A stretch of DNA of 64,000 bases from Halomonas stenophila (GCF_014192275.1 NZ_JACHXR010000009.1:1-64000), one strand, 5' to 3'. Positions 53,774-63,302 are shown, counted from the stretch's first letter. Notes: a model not told the origin generated them from the letters alone. Program-made: numbers and translations.

Positions 53774-54910
53774 ATGACCGCAAGCGGCAAGCCACGGCTG
53801 TCCCCCGACGGGCAGCGCCTGAGCCTCGACCTCGATGATCAGACCCGCGAGTTCGCGGCCCTGTGGCTGCGCGAGCGGACGCCCGACACCGAGACCCTGG
53901 ACCCGCGCACCGGTCAGCGCCTGATCGAGGCCGCCGACCTGCCCCTGAACCTCGCCCTGGAACATGCCGCACTCGATGGTGACGCCCTGGCGCTGCGCTT
54001 CAGCGACGGTCACGCCGCACACTTTCCGCTCGCCGAACTGCGCGCCGACACCGATGCCCGCGACACGATCGTCCCGGGCCGTACCCTGTGGGATTCCCGA
54101 CTGGCCGAGCCGCCCCGTACCGACTTCGCGGCCGCCCTGGACGACGACGCCGCCCTGCTCGAGATGCTCGAGGGCCTGCACCGCCACGGCTTCGTGCTGG
54201 TCTCCGGCGTGCCCAGCGACGAGGACGGCATGCAGGCGCTGATCGACCGCATCGGGCCGCTGCGGCGCACCAACTGGGGCGGCATCGCCGACGTCAAGTC
54301 GGTGGCCGACGCCTATGACCTGACCATGACCCAGCGCGGCCTGGAGCCGCATACCGACAACCCCTATCGCGACCCGATTCCCGGCTATATCTGGCTGCAT
54401 TGCCTGACCAACGCCGCCGCGGGCGGCGACAACACCCTGGTCGATGGCTATCGCGCGGCCCAGTTGCTTCGCGAGCGCGACCCGGCGGCCTTCGACTGCC
54501 TGACCCGGGTCTCGCCGGGGTTCCGCTACCGCGACGACACCACCTGGCTGGAGAGCGAGGGGCCGCTGATCGAGCTCGACGGCCGAGGCCAGGTAGTGCG
54601 GGTGCGCTACTCCAACCGCACCGAACGCGTCGACGCCCTGCCCGCCGAGGAGCTTGCCCGCTACTATGCCGCGCGACGCGCCTTCTATGCGCTGATCACC
54701 TCCGAGGAGCTCACCGTGCATCTCAAGCTCGACCCGGGCCAGATGCTGATCATGGACAACTATCGCCTGCTGCACGGCCGCCGCGCCTACGAGCTGGCCG
54801 GCGGCGTGCGCCACCTGCGCCAGGGCTACGTGGATCGCGACAGCACCGCCAGCCGCCGCCTGGTGCTGCGCCGGCAACTGGCCGAACCCCGCATGGAGGA
54901 GACGGCATGA
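53774..54910 (+). CDS. TmpA-like Fe(II)/2-oxoglutarate hydroxylase
   Basis: A 378-aa oxygenase of the butyrobetaine-hydroxylase family. His193-x-Asp195 (LEPHTDNPYRD) and His334 (YRLLHGRRAYE) are the iron ligands. As in the 50045 protein, the N-terminal zinc cysteines are missing (LRERTPDTETLDPRTGQRL). Paired with an HD-domain oxygenase, it matches TmpA of the 2-trimethylaminoethylphosphonate route, where TmpA hydroxylates the carbon next to phosphorus. ATG 53774 is chosen; 53753 is also possible. It overlaps the HD gene by 4 bases. Confidence 0.8.
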   Translation: MTASGKPRLSPDGQRLSLDLDDQTREFAALWLRERTPDTETLDPRTGQRLIEAADLPLNLALEHAALDGDALALRFSDGHAAHFPLAELRADTDARDTIVPGRTLWDSRLAEPPRTDFAAALDDDAALLEMLEGLHRHGFVLVSGVPSDEDGMQALIDRIGPLRRTNWGGIADVKSVADAYDLTMTQRGLEPHTDNPYRDPIPGYIWLHCLTNAAAGGDNTLVDGYRAAQLLRERDPAAFDCLTRVSPGFRYRDDTTWLESEGPLIELDGRGQVVRVRYSNRTERVDALPAEELARYYAARRAFYALITSEELTVHLKLDPGQMLIMDNYRLLHGRRAYELAGGVRHLRQGYVDRDSTASRRLVLRRQLAEPRMEETA

Positions 54911-55494
54911 ACCAGGCCCGCTTCCGCCACTTCGGCGAGGCACAGCGCGACGACTGGGCGCTGATCGACGATCGCTTCCGCGACTACATCGCCGACGCCC
55001 CGCGCCGCGTGCTCGCCCACCTCGACCGGCTGGCCGGCGACACCCACGGCTACCCGGTGGACCGCTACACGCACAGCCTGCAGACCGCCACCCGGGCGCT
55101 GCGCGACGGCGCCGACGAGGAGATGGTGGTCTGCGCCCTGCTCCACGACATCGGCGACGACCTGGCCCCGGCCAACCATGCCGAGATCGCCGCGGCCATC
55201 CTCGAGCCCTTCGTCGATCCGCTCAATGCCTGGATGATCCGCCATCACGAGCTCTTCCAGGGCTACCATTACCGCCACTATTTCGGCCTGGATCGCCACG
55301 CCCGGGCGCAGTTCCGCGACCATCCCGCCTATGCCCGCACGGTGCGCTTCTGCGACGCCTGGGACCAGGCCAGCTTCGACCCCGACTACGACACCCTGCC
55401 GCTCGACCACTTCGTGCCGATGGTCGAGCGCGTCCTGGGACGCACGCCCTTCGGCGGCCTGCCGGCGATCCTCGAGGAGACCGACACCCCATGA
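54907..55494 (+). CDS. TmpB/PhnZ-like HD-domain oxygenase
   Basis: A 195-aa HD-domain protein. The likely di-iron ligands are His56 (DRYTHSLQ), His80-Asp81 (ALLHDIGDD), a later His (RHHELFQGYHY, about 113-114) and an Asp near 150 (CDAWDQASFD). PhnZ and TmpB oxidatively cleave the C-P bond of 1-hydroxyphosphonates; homologues are often mis-annotated as phosphohydrolases. Here TmpB would act on the product of the preceding hydroxylase. The overlap with the downstream decarboxylase is 4 bases. Confidence 0.8.
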   Translation: MNQARFRHFGEAQRDDWALIDDRFRDYIADAPRRVLAHLDRLAGDTHGYPVDRYTHSLQTATRALRDGADEEMVVCALLHDIGDDLAPANHAEIAAAILEPFVDPLNAWMIRHHELFQGYHYRHYFGLDRHARAQFRDHPAYARTVRFCDAWDQASFDPDYDTLPLDHFVPMVERVLGRTPFGGLPAILEETDTP

Positions 55495-57089
55495 CCTGTG
55501 CCCAGCGACTGATCGAGCTGCTCGAGGCCCACGGCGTCGATACCGCCTTCGGCATCCCCGGCGTGCACACCATCGAGCTGTATCGCGCCCTGGGCGACAG
55601 CGGCCTGACCCACGTCACGCCACGCCACGAGCAGGGCGCCGGCTTCATGGCCGACGGCTACGCCCGGGCCAGCGGCAAGCCGGCGGCCTGCTTCATCATC
55701 TCCGGCCCCGGCATGACCAACATCGCCACCGCCATGGGCCAGGCACTGGCCGACTCGGTGCCGATGCTGGTGATCTCCAGCGTCAACCGGCGCGACACCC
55801 TGGGCCGCGGCCAGGGCCGGCTGCACGAGATGCCCCGCCAGGGCGAGACGCTCGCCGGGGTCAGCGTGTTCAGCCACACCCTGCACGACCCGGCGGCACT
55901 GCCCGAGGTGCTGGCCCGCGCCTTCGCGGTGTTCGCCTCCGCCCGCCCGGGACCCGTGCACATCGAGATCCCGCTCGAGGTGATGGCCGCGCCAGCGCCC
56001 GAGTCGCCGACCGCCGCCTCGGCGCGGGTCTTCCCGCCGGCCCCGGCTCCCGAGGCCCTGGCCCTGGCCGGCGACTGGCTGGCCGCGGCCGAGCGCCCGC
56101 TGGTGCTGCTCGGCGGCGGCACCGCCGCCGCCCCGGCGTCGGCCCGGGCGCTGGTCGAGCGCCTCGACGCCCCGGCCTTCACCACCATCAACGCCAAGGG
56201 CGTGCTGGGCCTCGACCACCCGCTCGATCTGGGCGCCACCATGAGCCTGCCCGCGGCGCGGCGCCTGGCCGCCGAGGCCGACGTGGTCCTGGCGCTGGGC
56301 ACCGAGCTCGGCGAGACCGACTACGACCTGGTCTTCGACGAGGGCTTCCGTCTCGACGGCCGGCTGATCCGTGTCGACATCGACCCCCAGCAGCTGGGTC
56401 GCAACCAGGCCGCCGACCTGGCGCTGCTCGCCGAGGCCGGCCAGGCGATGCGCGGCCTGCTCGAGCGCCTGCCTGGCGAAAGCGACCGCGATGGTGCCGG
56501 CCGTGCCGCCGCCGTGCGCGGCGACCTCGTGCTCGCCGAGGATCCGGAGCTCGCCCCCTATGTACCGCTCTACGCCACCCTGCGCGAGGCGCTGCCCGAG
56601 GCGATCGTGGTCGGCGACTCCACCGGCCCGGTCTATGCCGGCAACTTCCTGGCCTCAATGCCGGCCCCGCGGCGCTGGTTCAACGCCGCCACCGGCTTCG
56701 GCACCCTCGGCTATGGCCTGCCCGCCGCGCTGGGCGCCGCGTTGGCTCGGCCGGAGCAGCCGGTGGTCGCCCTGGTCGGCGACGGCGGGCTGCAGTTCGT
56801 GCTCGGCGAGCTCGGCACCGCCCGCGACCTGGGCCGGCCGGTGGCGCTGGTGATCTGGAACAACGATGGCTACGACGAGATCCGCCGCTACATGTCGCTG
56901 AGCGAGGTACCGCACCTGGGCGTCGACCTGGCCGCCCCGGACTTCCGCGCCCTGGCCGAGGCCTACGCCTGCCGCCACCAGGGCGTGACCGACCCGGCGA
57001 GCCTGCACGACGCCCTGACCCGCCTCGACGAGGCCCAGAGCCCGTTGATCATCGAGGTCGATGCCGCCGCCTGGGCCCAGGCGCTTTGA
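55491..57089 (+). CDS. Thiamine diphosphate ketoacid decarboxylase (AruI-like)
   Basis: A 532-aa ThDP enzyme with the three expected domains. The N-terminal Glu is in TPRHEQGAGFMADGYARASG. The ThDP-binding motif runs from GDGGLQF to WNNDGYDEI. Best known relatives are 2-ketoarginine decarboxylase (AruI) and acetolactate synthase-like enzymes. The neighbouring AruH-like transaminase favours AruI, which gives 4-guanidinobutyraldehyde. The link to the oxygenases suggests the real substrate may be an analogue. Confidence 0.85.
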   Translation: MTCAQRLIELLEAHGVDTAFGIPGVHTIELYRALGDSGLTHVTPRHEQGAGFMADGYARASGKPAACFIISGPGMTNIATAMGQALADSVPMLVISSVNRRDTLGRGQGRLHEMPRQGETLAGVSVFSHTLHDPAALPEVLARAFAVFASARPGPVHIEIPLEVMAAPAPESPTAASARVFPPAPAPEALALAGDWLAAAERPLVLLGGGTAAAPASARALVERLDAPAFTTINAKGVLGLDHPLDLGATMSLPAARRLAAEADVVLALGTELGETDYDLVFDEGFRLDGRLIRVDIDPQQLGRNQAADLALLAEAGQAMRGLLERLPGESDRDGAGRAAAVRGDLVLAEDPELAPYVPLYATLREALPEAIVVGDSTGPVYAGNFLASMPAPRRWFNAATGFGTLGYGLPAALGAALARPEQPVVALVGDGGLQFVLGELGTARDLGRPVALVIWNNDGYDEIRRYMSLSEVPHLGVDLAAPDFRALAEAYACRHQGVTDPASLHDALTRLDEAQSPLIIEVDAAAWAQAL

Positions 57090-57125
57090 GCGCAACGGAC
57101 GAGACGACGACTGAGGACCCCTGAT

Positions 57126-58319
57126 ATGCGATTTTCCCGACTGACCGACCGTATCGCCGGCGAGGGCGCCGCGGCCTGGGACATCCACAACCGGGCCCTG
57201 GCGCGCCAGGCCGCCGGCGAGGACATCACCGTGCTCTCGGTAGGTGACCCGGACTTCGACACCCCGGCGGCGATCGTCGAGGGCGCGGTAGCCAGCCTGC
57301 GCGCCGGCGCCACCCACTACCCCGACGTCCAGGGCAAGCGGGCCCTGCGTGAGGCCATCGCCGAGCGCTACCGGGCCCGCGGCGTGGACGTCACCCCGGA
57401 CAACCTGATCGTCATGGCCGGCGCCCAGTGCGGTCTGTATGCCGCCGCCCAGTGCCTGCTCGACCCCGGCGACGAGGTGATCGTCCCCGAGCCGAGCTAT
57501 GTCACCTACGAGGCGGTGCTGCAATCGACCGGCGCGAGCATGGTGCGCATCCCCCTGCGCGGCGACGCCGGCTTTCGCCTGGATCCGGCCGACCTCGAGG
57601 CGGCGATCACCCCGCGCACCCGGGCGATCCTGCTCAACAGCCCCCACAACCCCACCGGCCAGTTGATCGACGCCGAGGCCTGGGCCGCCATCGCCGCCCT
57701 GTGCCGGCGCCACGACCTGTGGCTGATCTCCGACGAGGTCTACGCCGAGCTGATCTTCGAGGGCGAGCATGTCTGCGCCGCGAGCCTGCCCGACATGGCC
57801 AGCCGCAGCGTGGTGGTCGACAGCCTCTCCAAGTCCCACGCCATGACCGGCTGGCGGCTGGGCTGGGTACTGGGCCCCGAGGCCCTGATCGACCACCTGG
57901 GTAACCTGGCGCTGTGCATGCTCTACGGCTGCCCGGACTTCATCCAGGACGCTGCCCGCGACGCCCTGCGTCAGCCCCTGCCCGAGCTCGACGCCATGCG
58001 CGAGAGCTACCGGGGCCGCCGCGACGCCGTGGTCGCCGCGCTCGCCGACTGCCCGGCGGTGGAGGTCGTCACGTCGGCGGCCGGCATGTTCCTGATGGTC
58101 GACGTGCGCGCCACCGGGCTGTCCTCCCAGGCCTTCGCCGACCGCCTGCTCGACGAGCAGGGCGTCTCGGTGCTCTCCGGCGAGGCCTTCGGCCCCTCCG
58201 CCGCCGGCTTCGTGCGCTTGAGCCTCACCGTCGAGGAGGCACGCCTCGCCGCGGCCTGCCGACGGCTGGCCCGCGTCGCCGAGGACGCCCGCGCCGATTC
58301 CCTTTCCACCATCGCATGA
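57126..58319 (+). CDS. aruH: Arginine:pyruvate transaminase-like (AruH)
   Basis: A 397-aa fold-type I aminotransferase. The N-terminus RFSRLTDRIAGEGAAAWDIH and GDPDFDTPA match Pseudomonas AruH. SLSKSHAMTGWRLGW carries PLP lysine Lys236, and CMLYGCPDFIQDAA is also shared. AruH moves the amino group of arginine to pyruvate, starting the transaminase route. Similarity is strong by eye, but other basic amino acids are possible. It lies 36 bases after the decarboxylase. Confidence 0.85.
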   Translation: MRFSRLTDRIAGEGAAAWDIHNRALARQAAGEDITVLSVGDPDFDTPAAIVEGAVASLRAGATHYPDVQGKRALREAIAERYRARGVDVTPDNLIVMAGAQCGLYAAAQCLLDPGDEVIVPEPSYVTYEAVLQSTGASMVRIPLRGDAGFRLDPADLEAAITPRTRAILLNSPHNPTGQLIDAEAWAAIAALCRRHDLWLISDEVYAELIFEGEHVCAASLPDMASRSVVVDSLSKSHAMTGWRLGWVLGPEALIDHLGNLALCMLYGCPDFIQDAARDALRQPLPELDAMRESYRGRRDAVVAALADCPAVEVVTSAAGMFLMVDVRATGLSSQAFADRLLDEQGVSVLSGEAFGPSAAGFVRLSLTVEEARLAAACRRLARVAEDARADSLSTIA

Positions 58320-58326
58320 GTCGCCT

Positions 58327-59130
58327 ATGACATCATCGAACCAAGCCCCCTCCCCCGACGCCTCCCACCGCCTGGCGGTGGAGGTCCAGCACCTCGTCAA
58401 GCGCTACGGCGACCTCGAGGTGCTGCGCGACGTCTCCCTCGAGGTGCCCGAGGGCAGCGTCACCTCGATCATCGGCGCCAGCGGCTCCGGCAAGAGCACC
58501 CTGCTGCGCTGTCTCAACCTGCTGGAACGCCCCGACCAGGGCGACCTGGCGATTGCGGATGAGGCGATCCGTTTCGACCGCAATCCCCAGGGCGACATCG
58601 TCGGCCTCGACCGGCGCCAGCTGCAGCGGCTGCGCGCCAAGGTCAGCATGGTCTTCCAGCAGTTCAACCTCTGGCCCCACTTCACGGTGCTGGGCAACGT
58701 CAGCGAGGCGCCGATGCGCGTCCAGGGGCTGTCGAAGCGACGCGCCATCGAGCACGCCGACTACTACCTGGAGCGGGTCGGCATGGCCGACAAGCGCGAC
58801 GGCTACCCGGCCTACCTGTCCGGCGGGCAGCAGCAGCGGGTGGCCATCGCCCGGGCACTGGCCATGGAGCCGCGCCTGCTGCTCTTCGACGAGCCCACCT
58901 CGGCGCTCGACCCGGAGCGGGTCAGCGAGGTGCTCGGCGTGATCCGCAACCTGGCCGCCGAGGGCCGCACCATGGTGCTGGTCACCCACGAGATGGCCTT
59001 CGCCCGCGAGGTCTCCGACCAGGTGGTGTTCCTCGACCGCGGCTTCGTCGGCGAGGCCGGCTCGCCAGGAGAAGTGTTCGAAGAGAGCCGGGACCCGCGC
59101 TGCCGGCGCTTCGTGGCCCCGGCGGCCTGA
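58327..59130 (+). CDS. Polar amino acid ABC transporter, ATP-binding protein
   Basis: A 267-aa ATPase with Walker A GASGSGKST, signature LSGGQQQRVAIARAL, and Walker B LLLFDEPTSALD. It is of the HisP/GlnQ/AotP group. The first ~20 residues are an added hydrophilic tail. It starts 7 bases after aruH, tying uptake to the catabolic genes. Confidence 0.96.
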   Translation: MTSSNQAPSPDASHRLAVEVQHLVKRYGDLEVLRDVSLEVPEGSVTSIIGASGSGKSTLLRCLNLLERPDQGDLAIADEAIRFDRNPQGDIVGLDRRQLQRLRAKVSMVFQQFNLWPHFTVLGNVSEAPMRVQGLSKRRAIEHADYYLERVGMADKRDGYPAYLSGGQQQRVAIARALAMEPRLLLFDEPTSALDPERVSEVLGVIRNLAAEGRTMVLVTHEMAFAREVSDQVVFLDRGFVGEAGSPGEVFEESRDPRCRRFVAPAA

Positions 59131-59179
59131 TCCGCCGCTTCCTTTCCCGGCACGACACGACAATAGCAAGGAGAACTGC

Positions 59180-59947
59180 ATGAACCGTCCCCTGATCACC
59201 CTCGTCGGCGCGGCCGTCCCGGGCCTGTCCGCCACCGCCCAGGCCGCCGAGCCCCTGAAGATCGGCATCTCCGCCGAGCCCTACCCACCCTTCACCTACA
59301 CGTCCTCCGCGGGCGAGTGGACCGGCTTCGAGGTCGAGCTGGGCATGGCCATCTGCGAGGCCATGGGGCGTGCCTGCGAGATCACCCCCACCGGCTGGAG
59401 CGGCATCATCCCCTCGCTCAAGGCCGGGCGCATCGACATGATCATGAACTCCATGTCGATCACCGAGGCGCGCCAGCGGGTCATCGACTTCAGCGAGCCC
59501 TACTACTTCACCCCGGGGGCGTTCGTGGCCGCCGACGATCTCGAGCTGGGCGGCCCCGACGACCTCGGCGGCCAGGTGCTCGGCGTGCAGGCCGCCACCA
59601 CCAACGCCACCTACGCGCGCCGCGCCCTGCGCGACAGCGTCGACGACATCCGGCTCTACGACCAGGCCGAGCAGGTCAACCGCGACCTGCTGTCCGGCCG
59701 CCTGGACGTGATCCTCGCCGACGAGATCGCCATGACCGAATTCCTCGAGCGCGACGAGGCCGAGGGCTTCGAGATCAAGGCCACCGCGCCGCGACACGCC
59801 GCCTACGGCGAGGGCGTGGGCATCGGCATCCGCCAGGACGACGACGCCCTCGAGGCCGATCTCAACGCGGCCATCGCCAAGGTCCGCGAGGACGGCACCT
59901 GCGGCGCGCTGTCGGAGGACTACTTCGGCACCGACATCTGCACCTGA
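59180..59947 (+). CDS. Polar amino acid ABC transporter, substrate-binding protein
   Basis: A 255-aa periplasmic binding protein (SBP_bac_3). A short signal peptide (cleaved after AQA) precedes EPLKIGISAEPYPPFTYTSS. Ligand-site blocks are GFEVELGMAICEAMG and GWSGIIPSLKAGRIDMIMNS, followed by FSEPYYFTPGAFV. It resembles ArtJ/HisJ/AotJ, which bind arginine, ornithine or histidine. The conserved Asp for a basic side chain cannot be confirmed by eye. Confidence 0.93.
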   Translation: MNRPLITLVGAAVPGLSATAQAAEPLKIGISAEPYPPFTYTSSAGEWTGFEVELGMAICEAMGRACEITPTGWSGIIPSLKAGRIDMIMNSMSITEARQRVIDFSEPYYFTPGAFVAADDLELGGPDDLGGQVLGVQAATTNATYARRALRDSVDDIRLYDQAEQVNRDLLSGRLDVILADEIAMTEFLERDEAEGFEIKATAPRHAAYGEGVGIGIRQDDDALEADLNAAIAKVREDGTCGALSEDYFGTDICT

Positions 59948-60031
59948 TCCCGGTCCTCGACGACGCTCGTCCGGCAGGCGGTCCCGACCGCCTGCCGGCC
60001 TCGCCCTGTCTCATCAAGGACACGACTGCCC

Positions 60032-60745
60032 ATGAACAAGGTTTCCCAAGAGGGACTGCTCGACTGGGCCGGCCCCATCCTCCAGGGCGCCCTCACGACC
60101 CTCGAGATCGCCGTGCTGGCCTATGCCATCGGCCTGCTGCTGGGGCTGCTCGGCGCCAGCGCCCGGCTCAGCCCCTGGGCCCCGCTGCGCGGCCTGGCCA
60201 CCGCCTACTCCACCGCGGTACGGGCGGTCCCCGAGCTGCTGCTGATCATCCTGCTCTACTACGCCGGCTCCCAGGCACTCACCGCCCTGACCAACGCCCT
60301 GGGGCTGCCCGGCCAGGTCGCCATCAACGGCTTCGTCACCGCCGTGGGCGTGCTGGCCTTCGTCCAGGGCGCCTACATGACCGAGGTGCTGCGCGGCGCC
60401 ATCCTGGCCATCCCCCGGGGTCAACTCGAGGCCGCCGACGCCTTCGGCTTCTCGGCCTGGACCCGTTTCCATCGCATCGTCGTCCCCGCCATGCTGCCCA
60501 ACGCCCTGCCCGGGATGTCCAACCTGTGGCTGATCCTGATCAAGGACACCGCCCTGATCAGCGTGATCGGCTTCAGCGAGCTGTTCTTCACCATCCAGCA
60601 GGCCGCCGCCAGCACCCGCGCCCACTTCCTGTTCTACGCCGCCGCCGGCGTCATCTACCTGGCGATGACGCTGTCGTCCACGGCGCTGTTCACGCGCCTG
60701 GAACGCCGCGTGCGGCGCGGCCAACCGCTGCGCGAGGAGGCCTGA
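60032..60745 (+). CDS. Polar amino acid ABC transporter permease 1
   Basis: A 237-aa permease of the HisQ type with five membrane helices. The cytoplasmic coupling loop is GAILAIPRGQLEAADAFGFS, with the EAA motif. The N-terminal scaffold motif AVRAVPELLLIILLYY is typical. It ends one base before permease 2. Confidence 0.95.
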   Translation: MNKVSQEGLLDWAGPILQGALTTLEIAVLAYAIGLLLGLLGASARLSPWAPLRGLATAYSTAVRAVPELLLIILLYYAGSQALTALTNALGLPGQVAINGFVTAVGVLAFVQGAYMTEVLRGAILAIPRGQLEAADAFGFSAWTRFHRIVVPAMLPNALPGMSNLWLILIKDTALISVIGFSELFFTIQQAAASTRAHFLFYAAAGVIYLAMTLSSTALFTRLERRVRRGQPLREEA

Positions 60746-60746
60746 C

Positions 60747-61499
60747 ATGGATTTTTCCTGGCTCCGGGACTCCTTCTATCAGGAGTACCTGATCGAAGGC
60801 TTCGTCAACACCCTCTGGCTGCTCGCCGTCTCCGCCGTCGGCGGCCTTCTGCTGGCCGTGGCGGTGGCCATGGCACGCATCAAGGGCCCGCGCCCGCTGG
60901 CCTGGGTCGCCCAGGGCTTCACCACGGTGATGCGCGGCACCCCGCTGCTGGTGCAGCTGTTCTTCTTCTACTACGGGGTCGGCCGGCTGCTGGAGGGCAT
61001 CCCCGGCGTGCAGGACAGCGTGATCTGGCCGCTGCTGCGCGACCCGTTCTTCTACGGCGCCCTGACCTTCATCCTCAGCGTCGGCGCCTACTCCGGCGAG
61101 GTGCTGCGCGGGGCCCTGATAAGCGTGCCCCCGGGCGAGCGCGAGGCGGGCCGCGCCTTCGGCATGAGCCCCTTCCAGGTCTTCGCCCGGCTGTGGCTGC
61201 CGCGGGCCGTCCAGCTGTGCCTGCCGACCCTGACCGGCGAGATGATCCTGCTGCTCAAGTCGGTGCCGCTGGTCTCCACCATCGCCCTGATGGACCTGCT
61301 GCAGGCCGCCAACATCATTCGCGACGAGACCTTTCTGGTCTACGAGCCGCTGATGCTGATCGCCGGCATCTACCTGGCCATGACGGTGGTGCTGACCCTG
61401 GTGCTGCGCCAGGTGGAGCGCCACTTCCCCGGCATGCAGCCGACGCGCCGCCGCTGGCGGCCCCTTCGTCGAGTCGAGACCGCCACATGCAAGCATTGA
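60747..61499 (+). CDS. Polar amino acid ABC transporter permease 2
   Basis: A 250-aa permease of the HisM type. VMRGTPLLVQLFFFYYGVG is the family segment, and GALISVPPGEREAGRAFGMS is the EAA loop. It overlaps the aldehyde dehydrogenase start by 13 bases. It completes a four-component importer. Confidence 0.95.
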   Translation: MDFSWLRDSFYQEYLIEGFVNTLWLLAVSAVGGLLLAVAVAMARIKGPRPLAWVAQGFTTVMRGTPLLVQLFFFYYGVGRLLEGIPGVQDSVIWPLLRDPFFYGALTFILSVGAYSGEVLRGALISVPPGEREAGRAFGMSPFQVFARLWLPRAVQLCLPTLTGEMILLLKSVPLVSTIALMDLLQAANIIRDETFLVYEPLMLIAGIYLAMTVVLTLVLRQVERHFPGMQPTRRRWRPLRRVETATCKH

Positions 61500-62929
61500 C
61501 CCATCATTTCATCGACAACCGCTGGGTGGCGAGCCGCGGCGAGCGCCGCCTGCCGGTCACCGATCCCTACCGCGAGAGCGTCATCGCCGAGGTCTCAGCC
61601 GGCTCGCCCGCGGACGTCGATGCCGCCGTGACCGCCGCCCGGCGTGCCCTGCCCGGCTGGCGTTCGCTCGGTGGCGCGGCGCGCGGCGCCTATCTGGACG
61701 CCCTGGCCGATGCCCTGGAAGCGCGCCGCGGGGAGCTCGAGGCGCTGTCCAGCCGCAACAACGGCAAGCCGCGGGCCGAGGCCGAGCAGGACCTCAGCGA
61801 TGCCATCGCCTGCTACCGCCACTATGCCGGCGAGGCCCGGGCCCTGGACGCCCGCCAGGGCGAGGCCGTGGCCACCGGCGAGGCGGGCCTGGTGTCGCGC
61901 CGCTACCGGGACCCGGCCGGCGTGGCCGGGCTGATCACGCCCTGGAACTTCCCGCTGGTCAGCAGTGCCTGGAAGCTGGCCCCGGCGCTGGCCGCCGGCT
62001 GCACGGTGGTGTTCAAGCCCTCCGAGGTCACGCCGCTGCCCGAGCAGGCGCTGGCCGAGATCGCCCTGGCGATCGACCTGCCGGCCGGCGTGTTCAACCT
62101 GGTCCACGGCGACGGCGAGGGCGTCGGCGCGCCGCTGACCGCCCATCGCGGCGTCGACAAGCTCTCCTTCACCGGCAGCAACCCGGTGGGCGAGGCGGTG
62201 ATGGCCGCCGCCGCCCGGGGCATCCGCAACGTCTCCCTGGAGCTCGGCGGCAAGTCACCGATACTCGTCACCGAGGACGCCGACCTCGACCTGGCGGCGG
62301 AGCTGGTGCTGGCCGGCTTCTGCTACAACACCGGCCAGATGTGCTCGGCCACCTCGCGACTGCTGGTCCACGCGGCCGTCGCCGAGGCCCTGCATGCCCG
62401 GCTGGACGCGGCCATCGCCGCGCTGGTGGCCGGCGATCCGCGGGACGCGACTACCACCCTGGGCCCGCTGGTCAACGCCGCCCAGCGCGACCGGGTGGCC
62501 GGCTACCTGGCGGCGGCCGAGGCCGAGGGGCTCGTGCCCACCACGGCGGAGGCGATCGCCCTGCCCGACCACGGCCACTTCGTCACCCCGCGGGTGTTCC
62601 GCGACGTGCCGACCGACAGCCGTTTGTGGCGCGAGGAGATCTTCGGCCCGGTGCTCTGCTCGCGGACCGTCCGCGACGACGACGAGGCGGTGGCGCTGGC
62701 CAACGACAGCGACTTCGGCCTGGCCGCCAGCGTGGTCGCCGGCGACCCGGCGCGGGCCGAGGCCCTGGCGGCCCGGCTCACCGCCGGCAACGTCTGGTGC
62801 AACACCCACCAGGTGGCCCCGCCGGGACTCGGCTGGGGCGGCATGAGGGGCAGCGGCATCGGCCGCGAGCTCGGCCGCGCCGGCCTCGCGGCCTATCTCG
62901 AGACCCGCTACGTCACCCGGCCGGCCTGA
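61487..62929 (+). CDS. Aldehyde dehydrogenase (aminoaldehyde/betaine-aldehyde type)
   Basis: A 480-aa NAD-dependent dehydrogenase. Catalytic Cys286 is in TGQMCSATSR and Glu252 in LELGGKSP; FTGSNPVGEAVM and PWNFPLVSSAWKLAPALAAG bind NAD. It resembles BetB, KauB and gamma-trimethylaminobutyraldehyde dehydrogenases, which share aromatic pockets. In an AruH-AruI pathway it would turn the decarboxylation product into an acid (4-guanidinobutyrate, or a betaine if the substrate is trimethylated). ATG 61487 (MQALTHHFIDNRW) overlaps the permease end. Confidence 0.92.
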   Translation: MQALTHHFIDNRWVASRGERRLPVTDPYRESVIAEVSAGSPADVDAAVTAARRALPGWRSLGGAARGAYLDALADALEARRGELEALSSRNNGKPRAEAEQDLSDAIACYRHYAGEARALDARQGEAVATGEAGLVSRRYRDPAGVAGLITPWNFPLVSSAWKLAPALAAGCTVVFKPSEVTPLPEQALAEIALAIDLPAGVFNLVHGDGEGVGAPLTAHRGVDKLSFTGSNPVGEAVMAAAARGIRNVSLELGGKSPILVTEDADLDLAAELVLAGFCYNTGQMCSATSRLLVHAAVAEALHARLDAAIAALVAGDPRDATTTLGPLVNAAQRDRVAGYLAAAEAEGLVPTTAEAIALPDHGHFVTPRVFRDVPTDSRLWREEIFGPVLCSRTVRDDDEAVALANDSDFGLAASVVAGDPARAEALAARLTAGNVWCNTHQVAPPGLGWGGMRGSGIGRELGRAGLAAYLETRYVTRPA

Positions 62930-63302
62930 GCGGCAGGCCCGACCGGGGGGCGCCCCGATGCGATGGGGCTTGACTCGGCCCTCGGATCCTCGCCCCTACC
63001 GTGCAGGGAGGCGATGGTGACGCTCGGCATCGGGACTTGCCCTCGTACTCGACTACGGACTTAAGCTTGAATCAGCGATGACCTGGCTGCGAAGGAGACA
63101 CCGCCATGCCGGGGCAGGACACGGGGCCGGGGCGCCCTGGCCACGGGCGGACTGGCCAATTTCGACGACCGGGGCCTCATCAAGCTGGTTGACCATGGTG
63201 GAAGGGCTCAAGCTCTGCACCCAGACGTTCCGCCAGGATGTCTCACGGCAATCCTGCTGTGCAGGGTGACGCTGCAGGGGCATCACGCCCCGGGGAGGAC
63301 AC
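62930..63302 (+). other. Interval without a convincing gene
   Basis: No ORF here has a reliable start. One frame reads LANFDDRGLIKLVDHGGRAQ near 63150-63200, which looks coding but is open only briefly, so a gene remnant is possible. The last 30 bases include GGGGAGG, the ribosome site of the next gene. Confidence 0.4.

Noticed and set aside
63078-63269. A 63-codon ORF before the HMA gene
   Set aside because: Composition is Arg/Trp-rich and unlike a real small protein, with no family match by eye; at most a remnant.
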